Both the position numbers and the translations under genes were made by a program. A DNA stretch of 64,000 nt from positions 61,009,004 through 61,073,003 of the forward strand of contig CM035806.1 in assembly GCA_020466095.1 (NCBI GenBank). The letters run 5' to 3'. The notes beneath the pieces were generated by a model that saw only the letters and a program-made list of their open reading frames with translations, did no database searches and was not told the DNA's origin. This DNA comes from Chlorops oryzae (lineage: Eukaryota; Arthropoda; Insecta; Diptera; Chloropidae). Positions within the stretch are counted from its first letter, which is position 1. Each line of letters opens with the position of its first letter. This document shows, piece after piece, positions 43,734-56,009 of the stretch.

Positions 43734-46496
43734 TAGTAGGAGAGCCCAAGAGGGGATTTTTGCAGTTACTCGAGCGTGTCAGAAAATATTATGGGGAGAA
43801 AGCTTGCACCCTGTTATATGGCCCCACCATATATGAGCGCTCAATATTGGGGTGTACGTTGAGGGCAGCCCGTCAGATTAGTAAAAAAAAAAATCGATCC
43901 TCTGAAAACCTCGAGCGCGTCAGATTAAGAGAAGGTAAGTTAAGTAGATGTTAAAAAGTGTTTATTTCAATTCTCTGACAATTTGAGCGTGGCATAGGAA
44001 AAGAGATGAGTACCAAAGTTGCAAAAAAAAAAAACGTCAACTCGAAATACTCGAGCGCGATTGGTTTTTGTTTTATTTTGAAGGAAATCCTTTAAGGATC
44101 ACGAAAAACATATAATCTGACGTTTTTCGTGGGGCAAAGTAGGCAAAATTGGCACATTTAGTCGCAATAGCTTTGGCTAGGTTGTAGTGTATTCAAATGA
44201 TTTTGTGAATTTAAAAATAAGCATTCCGTGTCAATAAAGAGCTTTTAAAACTGAAAAACTGTGAATCGCGAATCCTTTTCGGTTCCTTTTTCTCTCTCTC
44301 TTTCTCACTCTCCATATAAATAATTAATCTCATTATAAAAAGAAACGAAAGAAAAATTTTGTCTCTTAAATTGTCAGATTAACAATACGCCTCCATGTAA
44401 TTGTCAGATTATCATTCAGGGCGATTAAGACACCAAGTTGATCCCTCTGCATAAAAATCTGACGCGCTCAAGTATCTCAAGGCTGCCATTTTTTTTTTAC
44501 ATTTTCAAAAATCATTCCTGAGCTTTGGCCACCTTCAAAACGTCAGTCATTGAAATAGGACACTTTTCGGAGTCCACTTAACATTCACTGTGAATATCTG
44601 ACACGCTCGAGTAACTATTTTTTTTTCCTTTTTTTTCCACCTCTGTTTATGGCCAACCACCTCCGATTAAACGTCAGATTAATATATCGTCGTCCCGGAG
44701 TTATCTCCTCGTATATCACAAAATCAAAAAATTTGAGATAAGCACGTTTTCCCGTGTACTTTTCCAAGATCTATCCATATGTCGAGTCTCCAGGTTGCTA
44801 TTCCTTATAGTTTACGAGATATTTGTGAGCTAAATAATTGTATATCCTTTAAAATGATAATTTCTATGCGTTATAGCATCGTATATCCATATTTTGTGGA
44901 TATACTATGATTTATATATGAAATTTGCGCAGTAAAAAGTTGTTGCGTTATCTCATCGTATGTGCAAACAATTTTTTTTTTTTTTTCAAGAAACATTTTT
45001 TTATGTTAATTTTAAATAACAAAAAGATTTATTCGTGTGAAAAAAAAACAAAAGAAGCAAAAAAACAAAACAATTCTCATAGCAACACTCCTACAAAAAT
45101 TTTCATTCTGAAAATAATGTGGAATGCTTATTATACTTAGAATATAACAAATTCCATTTCATTAAATTTATAATATAAAAAGTTATATTAAATTAATAAA
45201 TTTTGAAAATATTTAACATCTTCTTCTGGAAGATAGCTGAATAGACTCTCAATGTCTTTTTGTTTCTGTGGCGCAATTTGTTTTGGGGTTGAAATACTTA
45301 TTTAAAATGGCTTTGCATTTTCGTTGAAAAATTTTTTGTACATTATATTGAATAAATCGTTCTTATTGTATTTAATTAATTTAATCTTATTGAAAGGCAC
45401 TAACTAAAGCTAATGCAGGTAGTTCAGCTCCTTAAAACAAATGTGGAACGTTCTACCAACAACAATACCCATATCAATTCCTTATTTGCAGCTTAGTTGC
45501 TTACATTACATATAATAATTTAATTTCCCCAAAAAAAAAACGAATTCTAATTTTTTTTTTTTAATCTATGGCTGAGAAGAAGAACGACTTAACTCCACTT
45601 TTCTGTTTTTTGAGAAAAATCTATTTGAAAGGTGTAAATGTTTAGGTCACGGGAAAAGAATAAGAAGAGAAATGTGTATCATTTAAATAGGCACATTTTA
45701 AGGTATCAGGTATGACTTTTGAATGCTACCTTTAATGTATAAAAAAATTTCGCTATTTGATGCAGTGGCAAGTCGTTTTTCTCAGGAAATGCGGAGTTAA
45801 GTCATTGTTCAACAATAAGATTATGATTTTGACTCCTTTTTTTTTTTAAATGTAAAAAGGATACTCAAATAACGAATTTCCTATATAAACTCATTAAAAA
45901 AAATTTAGTTATGTCGTTTTTCGTGTAAAAAAAAAATAAAACAAAAAAATTTTTCAAATCTTTATTAAATCATTTGCTCGTATATCCACTTTCCAACACA
46001 GGTTGCCAAAAATGTGGCGTATACGATGAATTGTCAAAAATTCTTGGAATGAAAAAAACCTTATAACTTAAATAATTTTCCAAGTAGCTTTAAATTAATG
46101 ATCAAAAATAATAAAAAGTAAAGCATTTTATATAAGGAAAACAGAATCAACGATTTTCGACGAGCCATTTTTTTTTATATTCCATGTTAAACTTTAAACT
46201 TCAATTTCCCAACAAAAGGTTGATTGTGATATACGAGGAGATAACTCCGGGACGACGATATATTGGTTATCAGGAACATAAAGCGCGTTTACTGTATCAA
46301 TGGCTGACGCGCTCGAGTATTGCAATATGTCCATATTTTTGTACATTTTTGACCATTCTTACACGCTCTCATCCCCATTAAAATGGAAAACTTTACATAG
46401 ACTTTTTTTGTTGTTTAAGAACGTAAACTTCACAATCCAATATGTTTCCATGACGCTTTAGTAACTGCAAATTTAGCATCTCGGGCTCCCCTACTA
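43734..46496. mobile_element. 2.76-kb element, TTA duplication, repeated CTCGAGCG motifs
   Basis: The left end TAGTAGGAGAGCCCAAGA and inverted right end TAGTAGGGGAGCCCGAGA are flanked by TTA on both sides. CTCGAGCGTGTCAG-type motifs (43768, 43910, 44049, 44460, 44602, 46306) recur in both orientations, often beside GTCAGATTA. A 3-bp TTA duplication is typical of PIF/Harbinger, but no transposase is seen, so the superfamily is open. A second inverted-repeat element (44683-46256) is nested. Confidence 0.7.
44683..46256. mobile_element. nested element with ATATCGTCGTCCCGG ends
   Basis: AATATATCGTCGTCCCGGAG continues as TTATCTCCTCGTATATCACA at the left and is found inverted at the right (46210-46256), giving nearly 40 bp of perfect TIR. 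CGTATATCC motifs recur inside (44880, 45980, 46018 as variants). AT-rich interior without coding capacity. Confidence 0.8.
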
Positions 46497-47597
46497 TTAC
46501 TTTTGATTTTTATTTTTGAATTCAACAATAAAGATTATTTTTTGAATTTTATTTTTTTAATCGAAAAATAAAACTCATTTTCTGAGTTTTATAATAATCT
46601 TTTAAAATGAAACTCAACCGGCGTTTTCCCCGAGATGGATAGACCAATTAATGTCCTTGGACGGCTTTTAAAATTTTTTATAATCCCAGCTTCAATTTTT
46701 ACGTGTACGTGAAACTGTTTCGGAAATATTTGGGTTTAAGCTTTTGTGATCATACACAACAAAGTGCTTGTACATTAGATATGGCCTGAAAAAGGACTTT
46801 TTGGAATTTCTTTGGTAGGGGTCCTCAAAAACCTTTTATAAAATTGGTCCGTACCACAGTATGATTTCAGCGGGAAAAATATGATTTTTCGACCATCCCA
46901 TTCTTATGATTTAGCGACTTAATTTTTTTTTTTTTTTAACTTTTAATTTATTTATTGTATCACTCATTTTATGTTACATGAGTCCATCAATAAGGAGGAA
47001 AATCTTAAGTCTAGTTTGGAATTAATTACATGATATGTAGCATTATTATAATTAATATGCATATAAATGTAATTAGTATTTGCATGAGAGCCTCAGATAA
47101 GGAAACCTGGGCGTAAAACGACCAATTCACTGTCAGATCCCTGAACGAACCCTTCAACTGTGCTAGTGAAAACTAAAGTCTATGTGCACACGGACTCTAC
47201 CTTTCACCGACACATGTGACTAATTCGATCAAAGATCCGACCGTGAAATGGCCTGTTGAGTCTGAATAGACTTGGAGATTTTGCGTATTATTTTACCGGA
47301 AGAGTGCAAAGAAGCACAAACGTAGTTAGGAATCGCGTTCGTGCAATGGAATGCTTGAGTATTATTTTACCGAGGTGCAAGGAAGCACAAGCGCAATCAG
47401 GAACCGCGGTCGTGCAGTGGAATGCAATATGTTTAAGTAACTGGAATTCTAAGGACTTAATTGAACACAGAAATATCCAAATAAAAAAAATTAATTACTC
47501 TTTTTTGTTCCTTCAAAAAATCGCAAAAAATATTGTCAAATGGGCTAGAATTTTTAGCGGACTAAATCCAGCATCGTTTTTTTAAAATGTGATATTT
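46497..47597. other. intergenic; short tandem duplication
   Basis: Two imperfect units of about 70 bp (47284-47355, 47359-47425) both carry TATTATTTTACCG, GAAGCACAA and GTGCAxTGGAATGC. No gene is supported. Confidence 0.5.
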
Positions 47598-47960
47598 TAT
47601 TAAAACTAAGAGTTTGATTTTTAAAAAGAATTCAACATTTTGGCATTTTATTGAATAACAAAGCGGAGGGAAGCTATCAAAAAATTTACCTCGGTGACGG
47701 CTTTCTTACTTTCAATGGATAAAAAGTTGATATTCTCTGTCGTACTTTGTCTTCTAGTTAATAAAAACTGAATGGGTTGAGTTTCTCCTAACGATTCATG
47801 AAAAAAAAAAATTCCGTATACTTGCGTTTGTCTCGATAAAGTCAATTTTTATCCCCATCGTAAGCAGGGTATATTAGTTTTGTGCGAATCTTGTAACAGC
47901 TAGAACTAAGATATAGACATATCTATGTATATATTCCACTGTGCGACATTTTTTCGGTGA
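47598..47960 (-). repeat. 260-bp dispersed repeat plus mini-me family II end
   Basis: 47598-47851 is the inverted copy of 29684-29942. It runs directly into CATCGTAAGCAGGGTATATT and TTTTGTGCGAATCTTGTAAC, the start of the family II mini-me sequence also seen at 41850. Confidence 0.8.
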
Positions 47961-48783
47961 TTGTTTGATAACATGTCGAAAAAACATCAAAAATTTATTT
48001 AAAATGATACTGGGCGGAAATTTTTATATACTTACTTATTTTTAAGCATATTCAGATTAGTTTCCAAAAAAAAAGAAATGTTAACGCTTGCTCAAAATGG
48101 GAAAATTTTCGATGGGAAAATTTCCTAAGCGAATTTTACAAAGCGGAATGAATCTCCCTATTATTATTATTATTATTTATTATTATTACTATTACTATTA
48201 TTATTTTAATTTTTTTTTTTTTGAATTGCCTTTGAAAATACACTGACAAATGAGCGAAGTCCTTTTCAAGTCAAAATATTCCCTATTTCACTGCATTTGA
48301 ATATGGCTCTGAAAGAAATAAATAAATGAAACAGAAAACTCCTCACTCGGCTTCATGATAAAAGTGAAGAGCTTCCGCAAAATAAAAACTAATTTGAAAG
48401 CAGCAAAACAAATAAATAATCACGCAAGGAAAAACATGACTGAAACGCCATTTTAACTTTACAGCAATACATATGTACAGACTGTACAAACACACACGCC
48501 CACACAATGACAATGACTCGAAAACACAACACAAATAAGCCATTACATGCTTAACGGCGAGGAGGATTTAGCGTGGCATCCTCTTTACTGCTTGCCTGTA
48601 TAATATGGACATGTTTTCGAGTGTATGTGATTTTCATAGCACGACGCTGTGTGCGCGTGTGTGTCGGCGCACTTTTACGATTTTATTAAGGTCCAGTCAG
48701 ACGAAAAATTTACAAAAATTTTCGACAGCTGCTCATTTTCAAATCGTGCAATGATTCGGTCAATTAAGAGAGTTTTGAATATA
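47961..48783. other. intergenic, no gene seen
   Basis: A (TTA)n tract lies at 48162-48205. No other feature is supported. Confidence 0.4.
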
Positions 48784-50071
48784 TTAGGTGTAGTAAAAAG
48801 AAATCCATTATTTTTGCATTAAATTGAGGGCTTTATTTAAGATAGTTAGAATGACCCGATTTAGGTCAAATATGCGCCGTTTTGTTCGATAACTTGTTGA
48901 CATTTTAAAGGTAATTTCATTATGCCTCTCTCATAGAAGCCCTCGTTCCTATTAGCAAAAAATTGAGACAGTCGAATTTCAGAAGCCTCTCTTGAAGCGA
49001 ATGTTTCACCAGCAAAATTGTTCGCCATGGACAGGAACAGATGGTAATCACTTGGTGCCAGGTCCGGACTATAAGGTGGATGCAGAAGAACCTCCCAACC
49101 AAACTCCCGGAGCTTCTGGCGAGTCACTATCGATGTGTGTGGCCTGGCGTTGTCCTAATGGAACACAATTCCTCTCCTATTGGCCAAAGCTGGCCGCTTA
49201 TGGGCGATTGCTTCCTTCAGACGGTCCAATTGTTGACAGTAGAGTTTCGAGTTAAGAGTTTTGCCATATGGGAGCAGCTCATAGTAGATAATTCCCTGCC
49301 AATCCCACCAAACACACAGCAAAACCTTCCTGGCCGTCAATCCTGGCTTGGCCACCGTTTCCGCCGGTTCACCGTGTTTCGACCACGACCGTTTTCGCTT
49401 GACGTTGTCGTAAGTGACCCACTTTTCATCACCAGTCACCAACCGCTTCAGAAATGGGTCGATTTTGTTGCGGTTCAGCAGCGATTCGCAGATGGAAATT
49501 CGGTCTGTGAGGTTTTTTTGCGTTAACTCGTGTGGCACCCATACATCGAGCTTCTTTGTGTATCCAGCCTTATTCAAATGGTTCCAAACGGTTTTTTGTG
49601 CAATCTTTAGCTCTTTTGCAATCGAAACAGTGCTAACATGACGGTCGGACTCGATAATTTCCATGATTTTATCGACATTTTCGACAATTCGCCTTCCAGT
49701 GCGTGGTGCATCCTTGACATCGAAGTTACCGGAACGGAATCGACGAAACCAAAATTGCGCATGATTGGCTGTTACAGTATCAGGTCCATAAACGCTATTC
49801 ACATTTTCAGCCGCCTGGCTTGCGTTTTCTACCTTATCGAAGAAAAACTGTAAAATGTAGCAAATTTTCTCTTTGCTGATGTCCATCTTTGACAAGCTCT
49901 CAAACAAAACTGAATCAATCAATCAAAAAAGTGTCAAAAAAGCTTTTTTAGTAGGAACTGTCATCTTTCTAATGCCCCCTAGCGGAACACGATCGGACTT
50001 ATACAACGCGAGATGCAGATAAATAACGCCATCTATTGGAAAAATAATGGATTTCTTTTTACTACACCTAA
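48784..50071 (-). mobile_element. mariner element, 1288 bp, TA duplication
   Basis: The ends TTAGGTGTAGTAAAAAGAAA (left) and its exact inverted copy (right) form TIRs of about 30 bp, with TA at 48782-48783 and 50072-50073. The transposase runs on the - strand and is nearly intact. It is a different mariner lineage from 22825-24112, judging from the unrelated TIR and divergent protein. Confidence 0.95.
48861..49886 (-). pseudogene. mariner transposase with one premature TAG
   Basis: A DD34D-type transposase of 341 codons. The start at 49886 (MDISKEKICYILQFFFDK) is chosen because family members usually begin there; an upstream in-frame ATG lies at 49922. Helix-turn-helix regions with ANHAQFWFRRFRSG and IAKELKIAQKTVWNHL are intact, as are the WVPHEL linker motif, the first catalytic motif TGDEKWVTYDN and the third, PYSPDLAPSDYHLF. 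The only lesion is a TAG at 49155-49157, where the residue before the second catalytic Asp (the Gln of HQDNARPH) should be, a single C-to-T change. The downstream frame continues to the normal stop at 48861. Inactive unless read through. Confidence 0.95.
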
Positions 50072-50289
50072 TATTAAATATTGCATAGTATATTAAATAA
50101 GCAGAAGTAAATTTATTTCTTTCATAGTAAATGGTTTTATTGCCCCTTTTCTGCATGATAATTACACCGGCACACAAAAAAGGTCCTGTTACAGAAGGAT
50201 GACATACACCGCTCTATGTTTTCTGGGATGCTGATCACGAATCCGGAGTCAGATTTCTCCCATCGCCCTCAGTTTTCGCCCCAGTTCCC

Positions 50290-50545
50290 CGCTAAACCGC
50301 CCAAAGGGTTAATTTTCTAGAATACATAAAATAAAAAATTACATATCCTCACAATAGCTCAACTCCTTCGATAAGAAAACTGTATACAGACAGACGGACG
50401 TACATGGTTTAATCGAATCTCCTTGTGACGAAGATCATTTCTATATATATTTTGTATGGTCTATCTCGACTGGTTTCGGATGTTACACACAATCACACAA
50501 ACGCAATATACCCTCGGCATGGAGTGTGTTGGGTATAAAAAGGAA
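50290..50545 (+). mobile_element. mini-me-like fragment, third variant
   Basis: An (RGAC)n-type ACAGACAGACGGACG at 50386-50400 is followed by a core TTTAATCGAATCTCCTTGTG and a TA-rich CTATATATATTTTG, ending TGTTGGGTATAAAAAGG. The order matches mini-me elements but the core differs from families I and II. Confidence 0.55.
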
Positions 50546-51228
50546 AGCCCTCTCTGTCACCGCCAGCACCATTTTGTCAAAGCTAAAGTAAATGTCAATG
50601 AATCAGAACTATGGATACTCTTCAAAACAATCGATATAATCGATAGTGCTATCGATTGTTTCTACAGCTCTAATAGAGATAGAGATAGAGATAGATTTAG
50701 ATTAAGGTGGATCGATTTTCTAGCTCCCTATTTCCCTTGCAAAACATTATTCGATGACCCATAATTAGTAATTATGCCCAAGAAACCATAAGTCAAATGT
50801 TAATTTTAACCTTGCGCTTTTGCTAAGAAAGGTTTTTCATGCTATATTCGATTTATTTCTGTCGTTATTGTTGGTTAAAACATCTCAAACAGCAGAAAAA
50901 CAATCACTTCTACATCTCCCAAGACGTAAGTCATGAAAACCATTTGATATTTTCTTTAATTGCTATTTTAAAATGTCCGATTAATGTTGATTCTCCAAGC
51001 ATAACTTTATATATTTCTCATACCTATAAGTATGTTAAGTATCGAAGAAAGGAAAATTCAATTTGAAAACATTTTTGACTAGGTAAAAATTTCATATTTT
51101 CTGTAATAACTTGTAGCATAGTTTAAGCATATTTAAGATGGACCTTCTCCTTCTGATAAAAATCGGAGAATCTTGTGTTACTAGAGAAATTATCATTTAT
51201 TTTATCGATCAAATCGATCCACTTTAAT
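50546..51228. other. intergenic, no gene seen
   Basis: This contains a short (ATAGAG)n stretch at 50673-50695 and the palindrome-like ATCGATATAATCGATAGTGC near 50628. No gene is supported. Confidence 0.35.
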
Positions 51229-51450
51229 ATACATAGATATAGACATAGATATAGATAAAGATATAGATATAGATATAGATACAGATATAGATATAGATAT
51301 AGATATAGATATAGATATAGATAAAGATATAGATACAGATATAGATATAGATATAGATATAGATATAGATATAGATATAGATATAGATATAGATATAGAT
51401 ATAGATATAGATATAGATATAGATATAGATATAAATATAGATATAGACAT
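51229..51450. repeat. (ATAGAT)n hexanucleotide microsatellite, ~220 bp
   Basis: About 37 units of ATAGAT with scattered ATAGAC, ATAAAG and ATACAG variants, densest and purest at 51334-51430. Confidence 0.95.
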
Positions 51451-52048
51451 AGAATTAAAACACAATTTTCAAGTTCTCGTTTGTCTTTAATAGAAACGAC
51501 CGAAATTTTGAGAAATTGGTTTTGAATTTTGTTATTTTAATTCTTAAAAATTTCTTATTTTCGGTTGCCCTAGTAATGAGAATTGGGCTGTGTGACCCGT
51601 GTGACACGAGTATTAGATGTCGTAAGTTGAAGTTCCTCTGTCCATCATTTATTCGAGAAGCATTGTAAGCTTCTTTTAGGGTGCCTACCGTATCTGCCCA
51701 CACACATGGGGGGTAGAGCTGCAGGCACGGTTAGAAAAACATTCGCACAATGATGTCTAAACGTTTACGGCTTCCCATTCTATTTATATGAGACTTTTAT
51801 CTCGAACTGACGCAACATAAGAAATGAGATAAACTTTGGTACTAAAAAGGGTTGTTCAGAAAGTTTCAATATTGATGAAATTTCTAAAAGCTCAATTTAC
51901 AGAATTTTGTTTTGCCGCCCTGTTGAAAAGCTTTTCACAAAAGAGGCAAACATTTCCACGCAGTTTTCTAAGTTCGTATCGTCATATGGTTTTTTTTATT
52001 ACTTATGTGAATAACACTACACAACAAAATCGAACTTTTTGCGTGCCT
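51451..52048. other. intergenic, no gene seen
   Basis: No repeat ends or coding motifs recognised. Confidence 0.35.
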
Positions 52049-52732
52049 TTGACTTGAAACCAATTTTTTTTTTTTTTTTGTAGTACATATTTGTTTCGTT
52101 GAATCCAAATGTATGCTTAAAACTTGAAAGTTAGCCCGCGTTTTGAAAATATCCGCTGGGAAAGGTTTTGCGAATTTTTGTCAATATTTTTTACTCGTAG
52201 CCCCATTATCGTTCGACCGTTTCAAAAAATCTTTAATTTATATGATTAGAATTAGAAGAGCAAAAATACAACATATCCCTCATACATATGGATGAAATCG
52301 GTTAAACGTTTAGGCGCTATAGCTCGATAAAGGCAAAAATTTTATGACATTTTTAACCATTTTGTACAAAAACTTGATTTCAAACCCATATAATTCGAAA
52401 AGATCAGATATAACGTTCAGGCTATCTTAAGTAAAAGAGGGGATTTCTAAGAGCATTTCAAGACCAAGAAAAAATATTCCGATGAGTGATTCATGTTTTA
52501 ATGAGTTTTCTGAAAAAGCTGAGACGACTTTTACGCGAATAGCCAACTTTTTTTATTAGAATATCACTTTAAGACAGAAATCATAACGACTAAATATATT
52601 GACAAAAATTCAAAAAACCTTTCCTAGCGGATATTTAAAAAACGCTGGTTAACTTTCAAACTTTAAGCATACATTTGGATTCAACGAAACAAATACTACA
52701 AAAAAATTGGTTTCAAGTTGAGTAGTGTAATT
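52049..52732. mobile_element. foldback MITE with ~150-bp arms
   Basis: CTTGAAACCAATTTTTTT and AATCCAAATGTATGCTTAAA plus AAATATCCGCTGGGAAAGG at the left pair with the inverted right arm (52590-52730). TTGA next to both ends may be a target duplication. No coding capacity. Confidence 0.7.
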
Positions 52733-52849
52733 TCTTTGAATCTAGTTTCCAAATATTTTCACTTTTATTTATTTGAAAAAAAAAAAAAAATCGAAAATAC
52801 TGAAAGAGAATGGAAAAATAATTTTATTAAAAATCATTTCGAATTGAAA

Positions 52850-53610
52850 TCCAGCTAGCACTTTTTGACATTTTTGATCAAAAGCGAGTCTTTTTCGAGT
52901 CGCCTTTCTGATTAAAAATATCAAATATGCGCTCGTTTTCTGATCAAAAATGATACTTTTGTCGGGAGAAAATGGAACCCTAGCCGACTCTTCTTAGGGA
53001 GTCAATATTTGATAATCATTTGCGAGTCGCTTTTGAGTCATATTTGTCATCATAATCGAGTCTTTTTTGACTCATATTTGTGATCATTTTCGGGTCTTCT
53101 TACGAACCATATTTTCGATATCGTTTTCGAGTCTTTTCCGAAGATGATATTTACAATTGATTGCTTTCCAAACAAAAAAACTGAAATCAATACAAACTTT
53201 TGGCTTTTACGTATGTATACGTATTATATTATAAATTGAACAATGTTTTTCTTTCCTTGCCTTGTGTGGGGCTTGACCACGGAACTCTCGTTTTCTAGTC
53301 CAATGCTCACCCGTCGACACCAAGCTTTCCAAATCGAAAGTCATGGAAATTTTTCGTTTATAACTTTAAATTCTAATTCCATTCAGTTCAATTTGAGTCA
53401 AAACTTTGAGTGAAATATTAGGATAGCAACAATTTGAATGATCATATTTCAAATCCCATACATGATAAATTGGCGATTGCTCTATATTTGTTTTGTAATT
53501 AATATGTCTCGCTTTTGAAACATATTGCAAGAGTCGTTTTCGAGTCTTCTTTTAATCGTTGCATGTGATCGATCACTTTCTAATCATGAGGGGGCTCGAA
53601 AAAGACTCGT
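52850..53610. mobile_element. GAGTC-motif element with central tRNA-like module
   Basis: TCGAGTC / GACTC / TTGATCAAAA motifs recur at least a dozen times near both ends (52870-53140, 53530-53610). A - strand tRNA-like module lies in the middle (53262-53330). The layout repeats that of the other subterminal-repeat elements. Exact ends were not fixed. Confidence 0.45.
53262..53330 (-). repeat. degenerate tRNA-like module
   Basis: On the - strand: TGGTGTCGACGGGTGAGC (A-box), TTGGACTAGAAAACGAGAG (anticodon arm), then GTGGTCAAGCCCCAC (B-box with one deviation and a good T stem). Not a functional tRNA. Confidence 0.5.
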
Positions 53611-53899
53611 AAATGAATCTTCTCATAAAACAGTCTTCCAAATGTTGGGTGGGAAGGAACAAAATTTTTCGAACACACTCTTGCTAACGTGCTCTTCCGA
53701 TACCTATGTATGTGTGCTGGCATGCATGCGTATACATAATTTATGCTTTGTAAAAGCATCTGCCACAGAAATAGCTATTCTTTTTATTAGAAAACACATC
53801 ATTTCATCCCCTTTGTCAGCAACAAAGATGCTAAAATTAAATGTACACTCACGTACGCACGCACACACGTTCGCTTACTCATGCTCTTAAAATAGATAA

Positions 53900-56009
53900 T
53901 ATAAATCTTACATTTATCGCACGCCGCCATTTTATCGTATAACCGAAACGAATACACGAAATTCTATTTGCAAGGATGCAGAAAACCCATCATACAGGAC
54001 TTCTCGAAGCAATAAACTCAAGCCGACTCAACCGAATCCGATTCAGAAGGACTTTGTACAAAGCAGGTTTATGTATGCATGTTGCGCGTGTGTATGTGTG
54101 TGTGTGCATTCACGAATATTTATGTATAAAATTGTTCCCGCTTGTATGTGTTTAGCAGCAGAGCAAAATAACGTACACCTTTGTCATCTTTTTTTTTATC
54201 TTTTTTATTTTTTTATTTTTTTTATTTTTTTATTTTGTTTAACAGAGCATAGCCGGTTCGTATGCTCTTCTAAATATTTGTTTACAACACAGCAATCTCA
54301 GTCGTCATCCCCTGTATGCACACTATGTGCTCAATGCGCTTGCAGGGATACGGATGCGAATAGAGAAATGGGAGATTTAAGAGCCGAGCCGAGTAGTGCC
54401 GATGACAAGAGCAGGGGCAGAAACAGAAACAAGCCCTATTCAACTGAACGCTAGAGCGTACGGAGAGAGAGAGGGAGAGATTGTGTGTATGTTTTTTCCA
54501 CGGCAGAAGGACGAAGAAACGACGATGCGGGGCGAGTCCTTGATTTGGGTGTTCATTCGCACTAGTTAACTCGTAATAGTGCCTTTCCTGTCGTGGCACA
54601 ATCAAACCAACCAACAAAACACGAGAAACAACAGCACAACAACAGCAATAGCATCAAAAATTCGGTAACAATGGCAGCAGCCGAGAAGGTAGGCGGCAGG
54701 CGAGTAGCAGTTTAGCAGCAGGAAGCAGCCACCAGTACATCAGTAGCTGTCTGTGGTGGCTGCTTACAGCTCAGCACAGCTCAGCACAGGACAGCACATA
54801 GTGGCGGTAGCTGCGGCGCAGGAAAGACGAAAACCGACAAGCGGTAGGCGATAAGCGAAAAAGGACAAAACACAAAACGCAAAACGAAAACGAATAAAGA
54901 AAAGCGAAAAAGGAAAAACAAGCGTCGCATCAATACAAAAGCTTATGGATACGGCGGTGGTTTTGATAAGTAAATGTTTGAATTATATAGGAAAACATTT
55001 GAAAGCGGGCGGATTTTCGCTTTCATCGCAATTCGGTTTACATTTGACAAAAAGATTCCGCATAAGTCAGACGAAGCAGAACAGAACGGAAAACGCTGTC
55101 TCTCGATGTCTCTCGAGCGCATTCAATTTTTGTAGAGTGCACAGTTTTCTATAGTCCGACGACTGTAGCGACTCTATCCATATTCGACGTTCGTCAACAT
55201 CAACTCAAAATTTTCATTGGCATTTGCAATAATTACAAGAACAACATTTTCTACGCCGATTATTAATGAATGTAATTTTCCATTGCATATTTCAAGGCAA
55301 TCGTTCGGGACACACAAAAAGAGATAAATAGAAAAAGAAAACTAATAATAATAATAAAACAAATAAAAATAAAAAACAATATCACTGACCCGTGGGAAAT
55401 TTGTAAAATATTTACGTTGAAATAGTTTGAAATTATTTTCATAATAATTTATAGCAATTAATTAAATTACATTTGTTCCTATTTAATTCAATATTAAAAT
55501 GATTACATTTTTTGCGACTTTTTAACAAACAAACAAAAAAAAAAATTAAACAAAAAAACAAACCAAACAATCCGTGAAAATACGGGAATAAAAACAAACC
55601 TTCAACTATGAAGATAAATGAATAAAATTTATTCGAATATTGACAGGAAGATTGGAAAAGTGATTTGATTATAAATAGAAAGATTATGTAAAAAAAAAAA
55701 AAACCATAACAACATAACAACATAACAATTCAAAAATCATTCGAGGATCGCTCTTTCAAAAGGATCATTCAAACAAATCGAATGAACGACGCCCATCGAT
55801 TATTTTGGAATATTTATAGGTTATCTATAAAGAAATTTTGTGCAAAAAATTCTCTGTTTAATTGCGAAAAGAATCTTAGCATTGTGAGCAAAAAAGCACT
55901 CTCACGGTGTGCTCTAAGAAAATTCGTCCGTTCTAATACAGAAAAAATTTATTAATAAAAAGATTTAAAAAAAAAATATAATAAAAAATTTAAATAAGTA
56001 TTAAATGCC
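53900..56009 (+). promoter_or_regulatory. fd59A: FoxD 5' flank and probable 5' leader
   Basis: These 2.1 kb directly upstream of the FoxD ATG are free of recognisable transposon ends, unlike most of the window, and have higher GC with GA- and CAG-rich stretches at 54350-54830. Embryonic patterning genes in flies often have long leaders and dense upstream control DNA, so I infer promoter and 5' leader here. I could not place a start site: several CATTC/TCAGT initiator-like strings occur but no clear TATA or DPE set. Many upstream ATGs exist, including an overlapping one at 56005. Confidence 0.5.

Noticed and set aside
49041..49526. 161-codon + strand frame
   Set aside because: It is the antisense shadow of the mariner transposase.
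51202..51465. Ile-Ser repeat frame on the - strand
   Set aside because: It is a translation of the (ATAGAT)n microsatellite.
53525..54454. Two 120-codon + strand frames upstream of FoxD
   Set aside because: Low-complexity Cys/Val/Ser composition, no motif, and simple-sequence CA/TG repeats explain them.
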